Assembly (NCBI GenBank): GCA_947461165.1
Contig: CANHJR010000004.1
Span: 1-16,936, forward strand
Direction of reading: 5' to 3'
DNA from: Saprospirales bacterium
GTDB lineage: Bacteria > Bacteroidota > Bacteroidia > Chitinophagales > JADJOU01
Length of the DNA: 16,936 nt
This document shows, piece after piece, positions 7,380 through 14,911 of this stretch (position 1 is the stretch's first letter; each line of letters opens with the position of its first letter). Below the pieces are notes generated by a model, which saw only the letters and a program-made list of their open reading frames with translations, did no database searches and was not told the DNA's origin. The position numbers and the translations under genes were made by a program.

Positions 7380-8482
7380 GCTATCGATTTGATTTCATTC
7401 AGATATGCTTCGAAAACAATTTTTTTCTGATACTCTTTTATCATTTTTTCTCTACCGTTTTGTCCCATATTTTTTCGCTTTTCTGCCGATATGGAATACA
7501 TTTTAATGAGTTTTTCCGCTAAATCGTCCGTGCTCTTGACCTTACAGATGTATCCTGAATCTTGGTCATTTATTAGGTTTCTGCATCCAGTGACATCCGT
7601 TGCAATGAGTGGCTTGCTCATGCTTGCAGCTTGCATGAGAACATTGGCGCACCCTTCTCGGTAAGAAGGCAATACAATGCAGTCTGCCTCGGCAATGTAT
7701 GGTCGAACATCGAGGGTATACCCAAGGTAATTGACAATATCATTTTGGATATATGGATCTAAATCACCCATTGTTAAGGCGTTTTTACCAATACTTTGAG
7801 TCCAAAAAGGCCCTAGAATTTTAAAATCAATTTCAGGATGACTTTTTTTCACAACTTCAGCTGCATGGACAAATTCCATGACACCTTTATCTCGAATAAG
7901 CCTTGAAATTAAAAGAAAAGAAAAGTTCGATTCTGTTTTTTCTCTTGGAGCATAATGATCTGTATCGACTCCTGAACCTGGAAGTAGTTTTGCTTGGGAG
8001 CTTGAAACATATGAGTTATGAAGAAAAAAGTGCATGTCATCTTCGTTTTGAAAAAACACCGTTTTGTTTTTTGAAAAAGCAAATTTATAAAGCAATCGAA
8101 TGATTTTATAGACCATAGAATTGCTTTCTGTCAGCGGACCTGTGCCTGTTACATTTGAAATAATAGGTATTCTCAGAACGCGAGCTACGATACTTCCAAA
8201 TATATTTGGCCTTATTGTAAATGAGCAGATCGCCAAAGGAGAAATCTTCCGAATATTTCTCATTAGAGCTAAAATGTATGCTAAAGCCTTGATAGGATTT
8301 AATATAACAGAACCGACGTCGATGCAATGAAACCCTAATGAACTAAGTTTTTCAAAATCTTCAGATGGTCCAGTACTAAGAATTATGACTTCATAGCCAT
8401 TTTCCCTTAGGCAGCACAAAATCTCCATTCTTAGAGATAGAACCGTATAGAATGTGTTTTCGAGAATGATAATTCTAGCCAT
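7376..8482 (-). CDS. GT4-family glycosyltransferase (GT-B fold) with variant EX7E motif
   Basis: A 368-residue enzyme of the group that includes PglA-like hexosaminyl/galactosyl transferases, acting in the cytoplasm on an activated sugar and probably a lipid-linked acceptor. The N-terminal domain has the GTGPLTES segment (113-120) and the linker LLPGSGVDTDHY (167-177). The C-terminal nucleotide-binding domain begins FLLISRLIRDKGVMEF, with Arg194 and Lys199 as the expected phosphate contacts, then ADCIVLPSYREG and ATDVTGC. The usual EX7E motif reads Glu276 ... Gln284: the second Glu is Gln (CAA instead of GAA), and the following 'MGKP' is MSKP. It starts 3 bases after the CoA-transferase stop and overlaps the next gene by 4 bases. 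Sugar and acceptor cannot be read from sequence. Confidence 0.88.
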   Translation of the reverse strand: MARIIILENTFYTVLSLRMEILCCLRENGYEVIILSTGPSEDFEKLSSLGFHCIDVGSVILNPIKALAYILALMRNIRKISPLAICSFTIRPNIFGSIVARVLRIPIISNVTGTGPLTESNSMVYKIIRLLYKFAFSKNKTVFFQNEDDMHFFLHNSYVSSSQAKLLPGSGVDTDHYAPREKTESNFSFLLISRLIRDKGVMEFVHAAEVVKKSHPEIDFKILGPFWTQSIGKNALTMGDLDPYIQNDIVNYLGYTLDVRPYIAEADCIVLPSYREGCANVLMQAASMSKPLIATDVTGCRNLINDQDSGYICKVKSTDDLAEKLIKMYSISAEKRKNMGQNGREKMIKEYQKKIVFEAYLNEIKSIA

Positions 8483-8485
8483 AAA

Positions 8486-9190
8486 CTAGACTTTTGACCT
8501 CACCGTTCGCTGTTCTATTCGCTTTTCAAACGTTGTTCCTTGAAATATTCTATGGACATATATGCCTGGAGTATGGATTTGATCAGGATCAAGGCTTCCT
8601 GCCGGAACCAATTCTTCAACCTCAGCGATAGTGATCTTTCCACCAATGGCCATTGATGGGTTGAAATTGCGAGCAGTAGATTTATAAATAAGATTGCCCA
8701 TAGTATCACCTTTCCATGCTTTGACAATGGCAAACTGTGCGTCAAAGGCATATTCCATCAAATATGTTTTCCCGTCAAAGTCTCTAGTTTCCTTGCCTTC
8801 AGCGACTTCTGTTCCAACTCCAGCTGGTGTCCAAATAGCTGGCATTCCATAGCCTGCGGCCATGCATCGTGTAGCTAAAGTGCCTTGTGGTACAAGTTCT
8901 ACCTCAAGCTCTCCCGAAAGCATTTGTCTTTCAAATTCTGCATTCTCTCCGACATAGCTCGAAATCATTTTTTTAATTTGTTTCGTCTGGAGTAGCAGCC
9001 CTAATCCAAAATCATCTACTCCAGCATTGTTGGAAATACAAGTTAAATTTGTAGTGCCTTTTTTGACTAGCGCTGCGATAGCATTTTCTGGTATACCACA
9101 TAGCCCAAAGCCTCCTAACATCAATGTCATGCCATCTTCTATACCTCTCAAAGCCTCATCTGCAGATTGATATACTTTGTTAAATCCCAT
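8486..9190 (-). CDS. scoA: 3-oxoacid CoA-transferase, subunit A
   Basis: A 234-residue protein, full length for the alpha subunit of succinyl-CoA:3-ketoacid (acetoacetate) CoA-transferase. The family signature is plain near the N-terminus, LMLGGFGLCGIP (23-34), followed by NAGVDDFGLGLLL, PQGTLATRCMAAGYGMPA, FTPAGVGT-like TPAGVGTEVAEGKE, and the C-terminal GGKITIAEVEELV...IHTPGIYVHRI. The active-site glutamate of these enzymes lies on subunit B, so this chain needs a partner. Normally scoB follows directly; here the next gene, only 3 bases on, is a glycosyltransferase, and no subunit B occurs in the window. The family also contains other CoA-transferases with different acids, so the exact substrate is inferred. 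A consensus promoter lies just upstream (9212-9240) and gives a leader of about 16 bases, supporting the ATG at 9190. Confidence 0.92.
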   Translation of the reverse strand: MGFNKVYQSADEALRGIEDGMTLMLGGFGLCGIPENAIAALVKKGTTNLTCISNNAGVDDFGLGLLLQTKQIKKMISSYVGENAEFERQMLSGELEVELVPQGTLATRCMAAGYGMPAIWTPAGVGTEVAEGKETRDFDGKTYLMEYAFDAQFAIVKAWKGDTMGNLIYKSTARNFNPSMAIGGKITIAEVEELVPAGSLDPDQIHTPGIYVHRIFQGTTFEKRIEQRTVRSKV

Positions 9191-9211
9191 AATATTATTC
9201 GTTCTAAGTTA

Positions 9212-9240
9212 CAAATGTACATAAAATTTTTCTTCGTCAA
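9212..9240 (-). promoter_or_regulatory. Bacteroidota-type promoter for scoA and the genes below it
   Basis: On the minus strand, TACATTTG (9219 down to 9212) matches the -7 consensus TAnnTTTG exactly. A TTG at 9240-9238 lies 18 bases upstream, within the reported Flavobacterium spacing for the -33 element. The predicted start of transcription is near 9206, about 16 bases before the scoA ATG. It probably drives scoA and the two glycan genes. Confidence 0.7.
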
Positions 9241-9570
9241 ACCTCAAACCAACGGATAAAAATAAGGTAAACGTTTATTTGATTTCAAATGGAAACAAAA
9301 ACTGGTTCTATCAATTATATCTTGACGACCAAAACAAATCGTTTACGGACGATGTGAAGATGAATTTTATTTCAATCATTGGATTTAGCCGTCGCAAAAC
9401 AATGATGGATATAAAAAACAAAGAGTGAATATCTAGTCTTATTCTCCTTTTTACATGGCGTGAGGCCCTGAAAACATAGATATTGCCTCAGATGGTTCCT
9501 TTCCTTTCAAATGATACATCCCTCTCATCTATTGTGGATTCATTATTTTAATACTTCATATTCAATCGGC

Positions 9571-9578
9571 TATCTTTA
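9571..9578 (+). promoter_or_regulatory. Possible -7 element of the GH3/beta-lactamase gene
   Basis: TATCTTTA differs from the TAnnTTTG consensus only in the last base and lies 18 bases before the ATG at 9597. There is no clear TTG at the -33 position. If used, the leader would be only about 10 bases long and the TTG at 9591 would be nearly at the 5' end, which favours the ATG at 9597. Confidence 0.35.
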
Positions 9579-9596
9579 CGTTTTTATTTTTTGAAG

Positions 9597-12497
9597 ATGC
9601 GTATTTTAGGCTTTTTATTGTTGTTTTTTTATTGTGATTTTGCGATTTCGCAAGACATATCTTTCTCAAAAGAGGATCGAGATTGGGCAAAAAAGCAACT
9701 TTCTCGCCTCAATCAAAGAGAAAAAATTGGGCAGCTTTTTATGATGGACGTCACGCCTAAATTAGAAAACGCCAATGACAAAAAACTGCTGAAGGAGAAG
9801 ATCAAAAAGCTCAAAGTCGGAGGAATAATTGTGATGAAAGGTGATTTTAGTATCGCTGCTGATTGGATTCGAGATTTTCAAAAAACAACCAAAACACCCT
9901 TGCTTGTATCTATTGATGGTGAGTGGGGGATCAATATGCGAATTGCCAACACCACTAAATTTCCATATCAATTGACTCTAGGAGCAATAAAAGATGATCA
10001 ACAGATATATAATATGGGTGCAGCCATTGCCAATGACTGTCAACGGTTAGGAATACATGTTAATTTTGCACCTGTCATAGATGTCAATACCAATCCCAAA
10101 AACCCAGTAATCAATTTTAGATCTTTTGGAGAGAATAAAGAAAATGTCACTGCAAAAGGGCTTGCTTATGCTCTTGGAATGCAAGATTATGGCATCATGG
10201 CATGCTTAAAACATTTTCCGGGACACGGTGACACCGACAAGGATAGTCACAAAGATCTACCAACTATACATAAGCCTCGAGAAGAAATTTATGATTTAGA
10301 GCTCTTTCCATTTCGGGAATTGGTCAAGAAAAATGTATGGTCTGTCATGGTTGGTCATTTGAAAGTACCAAGCCTTGATCCAACCGGAATTCCTACCTCT
10401 CTTTCAAAACCAGTTATTTCTGGAATTTTAAATCAGGAGTTTGGTTTTAGAGGACTTGTATTTTCCGATGCATTAAATATGAAAGGAGTATCTGAAAACT
10501 CAACACCTGGTCAGTTAGAATTGGATGCATATCTGGCAGGAAACGATATACTCTTGTATTCAGAAAATATCGAAATAGGGATCGACCGAATAGAGGAGTT
10601 TGTAAAAGCAAACAAATTGGCAACGGACGAACTAGACGAGAGAGTCCTAAAAATCCTGCTTTTCAAGCATAAGCTGAATGCGCATCTTCCTCCTCCGGAC
10701 AATACTGCCCCAGAAGAAACGTTAAACTCAAAAATAGCAGATGATCTTTATGAGCGCGCATTAACCTTGCTCTCTGACGATCAACTACCCTTAGATAATT
10801 GGATGGATAATACAAAAAAGACACTTTTCATATCCATCTCCGATAACAGTACCGATCTGCGCAAAACGTTAGAGAAAACGACAAATTTTTCTTTTTTCAA
10901 CCTTTCAAGAAACGCTTCAGAAGATCAATTTGATCAGGCAATACGAGCTATAAAGGGATACGATCAGGTCATTGTTTCATATCATGACCTTTCGCAATAT
11001 GAAAATAAGGACTACGGTTTATCCAAGAGTGTGATCAATTTTATCGAGAATACATCTGCAAAGAATCAGGTGTTGCATCTTTGGTTTGGAAATCCGTACG
11101 CACTCAAATATTTTCAGAAGGCAACCAATGTTTTATTAGCCTATGAAGAGAATTCCAAAACACTCGCTGCAGTTGGAAGAGCCTTTTTAGAAAGGAAAAA
11201 ACTTGACGGTAGATTACCTGTTTCTGTTGGTCGATTTGCTGAAGGATCTGGTTTTCAGAAAGTGGACCAAGTGAAGTATAATACACCCATCGACGAGATG
11301 ATAGATGATGATTCCTTGGTAGCAAATGATAGGGCATCCATTATGAATCGAATTCAACGCTTAGGCGATGAAATCATATATTCTGGGGTGGCACCTGGGT
11401 TTCAAATGGTGGTCTATCACAAAGGAAAAGAAATTTACAATCAGTGTAGAGGAAAACATACGTATGGGTTAGAATCAAAAATGGTCAATTCAAAAGATCT
11501 CTATGACCTGGCATCATTAACCAAAATATTAAGCACAACATTGGCAACAATGAAACTATATGATGAAGGCAAATTAAATCTTGAAAAAACGGTTTCGGAA
11601 TACATTCAACTTGACGATAGTTCTACGGTCAAGGATGTGACCATCCATCAATTGTTGACCCATGAAGCTGGACTATATCCATTTATAGCTTTTTTCCAGC
11701 GATTCAATATTGATAACTACTTTTCTTATTTTGATGATAAACGCAGTTCCATGTTTCCGTATCAGGTTGCTGAAAACATGTTTGTCAGAGCAGATTATAA
11801 GGATTCCATGTGGCACGAAATAACTCATAAAACTCGTTCAAATATTGGAAATTATAAATACTCTGATCTAAGCATGTACATATTACAGCGTGTGATTGAA
11901 TCGATTTCTGGAATGTCTCTAGATCATTATGTTACGAAGCATTTCTACAAAAAAATTGGTGTGGATTTATTGTATAATCCGACAACGAAATACCCTATCC
12001 ACAAAATCGCACCTACGGAGTTTGATGATAAGTTTAGATTGCAGCAGGTTCAGGGATATGTTCACGATCAAGGAGCTTGCCTATATGGCGGTGTTAGCGG
12101 ACATGCTGGGCTTTTTGGTAGCGCTTCAGATGTCGCCAAAATCATGCAAATGCTTTTGAATGGCGGTACTTTAGGCAAGACCAAGTTGCTCATGCCAGCC
12201 ACAATTAGTAAATTTACAGAACAACAGCGAATAGGTTCTCGTCGTGGACTAGGTTTTGACAAGCCAGATATGGAAAATCCAACTGGTGGTGCTACATCAA
12301 AGGAATGTAGTTATGCAACATTTGGACATACCGGATTCACGGGAACTTGTGCTTGGGCCGACCCATTTCAGGAACTTGTATTTGTGTTTCTGTCTAATCG
12401 AGTATACCCATCAGCTGAAAATAAAAAATTAGCCAAAGGAAAGTATCGCGAGCGCCTTCAAAGCTTATTTTATAAATATATACAAAGTTCAAAATGA
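9597..12497 (+). CDS. NagZ-type GH3 beta-N-acetylhexosaminidase fused to a beta-lactamase-family serine hydrolase
   Basis: This protein of about 966 residues has two enzymes in one chain. A signal peptide (MRILGFLLLFFYCDFAIS) sends it out of the cytoplasm. Residues about 25-365 form a GH3 domain with the NagZ signature KHFPGHGDT (205-213) and DSH (216-218) loop, and the nucleophile in VFSDALNM (Asp291); such enzymes cleave N-acetylglucosamine from anhydromuropeptides or similar sugars. A linker domain follows. Residues about 580-960 are a class C beta-lactamase/penicillin-binding-protein-like domain with SLTK (Ser640, Lys643), YSD (755-757) and HTG (911-913) in order. The fusion is known in Bacteroidota and suggests a role in peptidoglycan recycling or cell-wall editing, not necessarily drug resistance. 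I prefer the ATG at 9597; an in-frame TTG at 9591 adds two residues. Its stop overlaps the next start (ATGA). Confidence 0.92.
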   Translation: MRILGFLLLFFYCDFAISQDISFSKEDRDWAKKQLSRLNQREKIGQLFMMDVTPKLENANDKKLLKEKIKKLKVGGIIVMKGDFSIAADWIRDFQKTTKTPLLVSIDGEWGINMRIANTTKFPYQLTLGAIKDDQQIYNMGAAIANDCQRLGIHVNFAPVIDVNTNPKNPVINFRSFGENKENVTAKGLAYALGMQDYGIMACLKHFPGHGDTDKDSHKDLPTIHKPREEIYDLELFPFRELVKKNVWSVMVGHLKVPSLDPTGIPTSLSKPVISGILNQEFGFRGLVFSDALNMKGVSENSTPGQLELDAYLAGNDILLYSENIEIGIDRIEEFVKANKLATDELDERVLKILLFKHKLNAHLPPPDNTAPEETLNSKIADDLYERALTLLSDDQLPLDNWMDNTKKTLFISISDNSTDLRKTLEKTTNFSFFNLSRNASEDQFDQAIRAIKGYDQVIVSYHDLSQYENKDYGLSKSVINFIENTSAKNQVLHLWFGNPYALKYFQKATNVLLAYEENSKTLAAVGRAFLERKKLDGRLPVSVGRFAEGSGFQKVDQVKYNTPIDEMIDDDSLVANDRASIMNRIQRLGDEIIYSGVAPGFQMVVYHKGKEIYNQCRGKHTYGLESKMVNSKDLYDLASLTKILSTTLATMKLYDEGKLNLEKTVSEYIQLDDSSTVKDVTIHQLLTHEAGLYPFIAFFQRFNIDNYFSYFDDKRSSMFPYQVAENMFVRADYKDSMWHEITHKTRSNIGNYKYSDLSMYILQRVIESISGMSLDHYVTKHFYKKIGVDLLYNPTTKYPIHKIAPTEFDDKFRLQQVQGYVHDQGACLYGGVSGHAGLFGSASDVAKIMQMLLNGGTLGKTKLLMPATISKFTEQQRIGSRRGLGFDKPDMENPTGGATSKECSYATFGHTGFTGTCAWADPFQELVFVFLSNRVYPSAENKKLAKGKYRERLQSLFYKYIQSSK

Positions 12498-12895
12498 TAT
12501 ATGTAACTCGACGTGAGCACTTCAATGCAGCTCATAAACTTGAATGTAAGGACTGGAGTATCTCCCAAAATGATGCGGTTTTTGGAAAATGTGCAAATGC
12601 CAATTGGCATGGACATAATTACGACCTATGGGTAACAGTAAAAGGCAGTCCAAATATCGACACTGGGTTTGTGATGAATACGCAAATTCTTAGTAAGCTT
12701 ATGACAACTTATGTGACAGATGTTTTAGACCATCGTAATTTAAATCTTGATATTGATCTTGGTGGCCTGCAGCCATCATCAGAGAATATAGCTATATGGA
12801 TTTGGAATGTTTTGAAGCCACATATCAAGAACTGTGAGCTGCATTGTGTTAAGCTTCAAGAAACAGAGAATATTTATGTAGAATATTTTGGCTAG
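12494..12895 (+). CDS. 6-pyruvoyl-tetrahydropterin synthase / 6-carboxytetrahydropterin synthase family enzyme
   Basis: A 133-residue T-fold enzyme that acts on 7,8-dihydroneopterin triphosphate. Zinc ligands are His14 (FNAAH), His39 and His41 (HGHNY); the catalytic set is Cys33 plus Asp79-His80 (LDHRNL) and Glu123 (QETENI). The Cys is spaced Cys33-x5-His39-Gly-His41, the pattern of the eukaryotic tetrahydrobiopterin enzyme; QueD proteins of queuosine synthesis have Cys-x3-His-Gly-His. The stretch FGKCANANWHGHNY and TGFVMN also resemble the eukaryotic type. So a pyruvoyl-tetrahydropterin product is as likely as, or likelier than, the carboxy product that automatic annotation would give. It starts inside the stop codon of the GH3 gene (4-base overlap), so it is co-translated with it, although no functional link between them is evident. 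Confidence 0.88.
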   Translation: MIYVTRREHFNAAHKLECKDWSISQNDAVFGKCANANWHGHNYDLWVTVKGSPNIDTGFVMNTQILSKLMTTYVTDVLDHRNLNLDIDLGGLQPSSENIAIWIWNVLKPHIKNCELHCVKLQETENIYVEYFG

Positions 12896-12971
12896 ATCAT
12901 CCCACAGCATCTATATCTATATGACTTTTGGAACTAATCCAAATCCTTCAACTTCAATTTAATATCTTATT

Positions 12972-13562
12972 ATGACTCTTGCAATCATTGCTATTACTTG
13001 CGCTATTTCTTTTTATGCATTTTCAAATTCTAATTTTTTCAATCAATTTAAATTTCATCCATATTCCATGGCCCGAAATGGCGAATATCCTCGTTGGATC
13101 TTGCACGGGTTTTTGCATGGAGATATCTCCCACCTTTTGTTCAATATGTTTTCATTGTATTTTGCAGGGCAAATTGCTGAACAGATTTTTGGATCTGCGA
13201 CGGTTTTTGTAATCTTCTATTTAGCTGCCATCATAGTATCGTCGATTCCTGACTATATATCCAATAAAAACAATGCATTTTATTCTTCCATAGGCGCAAG
13301 CGGTGCCGTCTCAGCAACTTTATTTTCAATAGTTTTATTCAATCCGTGGGGTACTGTTTACATTTACTTCTTGCCTGTTCCGTTTATTGTTTTTGCAATT
13401 GGATATATTTTATATTCATTTTATATGTCTAAACAAAACGCTGATAATATTGGTCATACAGCACACCTGTCAGGTGCGTTTTTTGGTCTGGTTGCAACGA
13501 TCGTTTATCGACCTGATTCAATTCATAGATTTCTTAGTGAAATTTTAAATCCAAGATTCTAA
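12972..13562 (+). CDS. Rhomboid-family intramembrane serine protease
   Basis: A compact 196-residue membrane protein with about six hydrophobic segments, the minimal rhomboid core. The catalytic dyad is visible as Ser110 in SIGASGAVSA and His165 in GHTAHLSGAFFG. His54 and Asn58 in SHLLFNMFSLYF correspond to the conserved HxxxN of the oxyanion site. Rhomboids cut single-pass membrane proteins within the bilayer; the substrate here is unknown. It lies 76 bases after the pterin-enzyme gene in the same direction, with no consensus promoter or terminator in the gap, so it may be a third gene of that transcript. No unusual accessory domain is present. Confidence 0.9.
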   Translation: MTLAIIAITCAISFYAFSNSNFFNQFKFHPYSMARNGEYPRWILHGFLHGDISHLLFNMFSLYFAGQIAEQIFGSATVFVIFYLAAIIVSSIPDYISNKNNAFYSSIGASGAVSATLFSIVLFNPWGTVYIYFLPVPFIVFAIGYILYSFYMSKQNADNIGHTAHLSGAFFGLVATIVYRPDSIHRFLSEILNPRF

Positions 13563-13621
13563 GGTAATATTTTGAAAAAAGAGAGTGAGATTACAACTTA
13601 ATTATTAAAAATCTATTGATT

Positions 13622-14767
13622 TTAATGACGAATTATGTTTTCTAGCTCATCCCAGATCATTTGTGCAGCACTGTCCCAATTGTAATCTTTCACTTTTTCT
13701 CGACCGACCTCTATGCACTGATCTCGATATTCTGGGTTTGAAGAAAATGTGTTCATGGCTTCAGCCAATTCATTCGCATCATGAGGCGAGACGTGAATCC
13801 CAGATTGACCAGCGATGGAGCTCATAGGTGGAATATTGGAGGTAATGACTGGCACATGGCAAGCCATAGCCTCTACCAGTGGGACCCCGAATCCCTCATA
13901 ATGCGACACCAATATGAGGGCGGTGGCGCTAGCGACCCACTTTGCTATATTTTCTGGATTGCTATGAGGTACAAGTATGACATCTGACCGATATTGCATC
14001 TGATCTAGAAATTCTTTTTCAGTATCATATTTCCAAGCCATACGGCCTATGAGTATGAGCTTATAGTTGGTTTTGTGCTTGCCTTTGAATATCTCGAATG
14101 AGCGCAAAATATTGATAACGTTTTTTCGTGGATGTATGGAGCCGACGTAAACAAAAAAATCATTACCATCGGTGTGTCTTTGTTTAAACTCATCGATAAT
14201 TTCAGCTGACAAAGGCTGATAAACTTCAGAGGGTGCATTGTGTGCAATGACAATTTTTTCCTTTGGACATTGATAGTAATTGACTAGGTCTTCTGCGGTG
14301 CGATCTGACACGGTGACGATTGCGTCTGAGCATGCGATGTATTTTGGCGTGAAGTATCTGAGGAATCGTTGGGACAAGCTGTCCATTTGATTGTCAAATA
14401 AGGCAAATGCAACATCATGAATAGCAGTCATTTTTTTGACTTTGGCGCGAACAGAAGTATAGGTGTCAAAGGATAAAAATATGTCGGCATCTAACCTCTT
14501 AAGAAGGCGTGGTATCTGCCACTCATACCAAATATACCAGAGAATTGGATGCCTTGCCGGCGGGCCCAAAACAATGGGAGTAACATTGCTGTCAAAAACA
14601 AAATCATTGCTATAGGGTCTATCAAATATAAAGAAAAACCGATGTTGAGGATAATTTGTAACCCAACGTTTGAGAATTTGATATTCAAACCATCCTATTC
14701 CTTCCATCTTTCCAGCAAGTAATAGTCTTGTATTGACCGCGATTCGGTATGAATTATGAGTTGTCAA
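13622..14767 (-). CDS. GT4-family glycosyltransferase with TTG start
   Basis: A 381-residue GT-B-fold glycosyltransferase, likely a mannosyl- or related transferase of surface-polysaccharide synthesis. It opens with the first strand and glycine loop RIAVNTRLLLAGKMEGIGW, has TAIHDVAF (114-121) in the N-terminal domain, and in the donor-binding domain VYVGSIHPRKN (Arg214, Lys215) and an intact EX7E motif, Glu291 to Glu299 (EGFGVPLVE), followed by CHVPVITSN. The start is TTG at 14767: a TAA stop lies two codons upstream and the first ATG, at residue 21, would delete the essential N-terminal strand and loop. It is convergent with the rhomboid gene (59-base gap) and divergent from dUTPase. No sugar specificity can be read. 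Confidence 0.9.
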   Translation of the reverse strand: MTTHNSYRIAVNTRLLLAGKMEGIGWFEYQILKRWVTNYPQHRFFFIFDRPYSNDFVFDSNVTPIVLGPPARHPILWYIWYEWQIPRLLKRLDADIFLSFDTYTSVRAKVKKMTAIHDVAFALFDNQMDSLSQRFLRYFTPKYIACSDAIVTVSDRTAEDLVNYYQCPKEKIVIAHNAPSEVYQPLSAEIIDEFKQRHTDGNDFFVYVGSIHPRKNVINILRSFEIFKGKHKTNYKLILIGRMAWKYDTEKEFLDQMQYRSDVILVPHSNPENIAKWVASATALILVSHYEGFGVPLVEAMACHVPVITSNIPPMSSIAGQSGIHVSPHDANELAEAMNTFSSNPEYRDQCIEVGREKVKDYNWDSAAQMIWDELENIIRH

Positions 14768-14878
14768 AGCTTAGGTTCAGCAATTAAATGCAATTTTAAG
14801 TGAATTATTTTATTCTTTAAATTAAACTTATGCACGCAATGTTTGCGTTTCATGTTATGCCATTTAGACTCAACGAAT

Positions 14879-14886
14879 TATATTTG
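14879..14886 (+). promoter_or_regulatory. -7 promoter element for dUTPase
   Basis: TATATTTG fits TAnnTTTG exactly. A degenerate -33 (TTA at 14855-14857) lies 21 bases upstream. The expected transcription start, near 14892, is about 20 bases before the TTG at 14912. It falls inside the frame that would code an N-terminal extension, which argues that the extension is not translated. Confidence 0.55.
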
Positions 14887-14911
14887 TCTTAAATTCATAA
14901 ATCATAGTGCT

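Larger units (their letters stand above)
9191..9596. other. Divergent intergenic region between scoA and the GH3/beta-lactamase gene
   Basis: About 400 bases with no convincing gene. It holds the scoA promoter at its left end and a weaker promoter-like element at its right end. A frame open from 9225 to a TGA at 9426-9428 on the plus strand encodes about 67 residues that look protein-like (for example GNKNWFYQLYLDD), but it has no ATG before 9360 and could be a relic or chance. A short inverted repeat, TGAGGC (9461-9466) and GCCTCA (9485-9490) with an 18-base loop, lies further right. No tRNA or known riboswitch is recognisable. Confidence 0.5.

Noticed and set aside
9461..9490. Inverted repeat TGAGGC/GCCTCA as a regulatory site or terminator
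   Set aside because: Six-base arms with an 18-base loop, no T-run, no recognisable operator; easily chance.
8486..14767. A defence island or mobile element around the glycosyltransferase genes
   Set aside because: No integrase, transposase, nuclease, toxin-antitoxin pair, terminal repeats or tRNA target was found, and base composition looks uniform.
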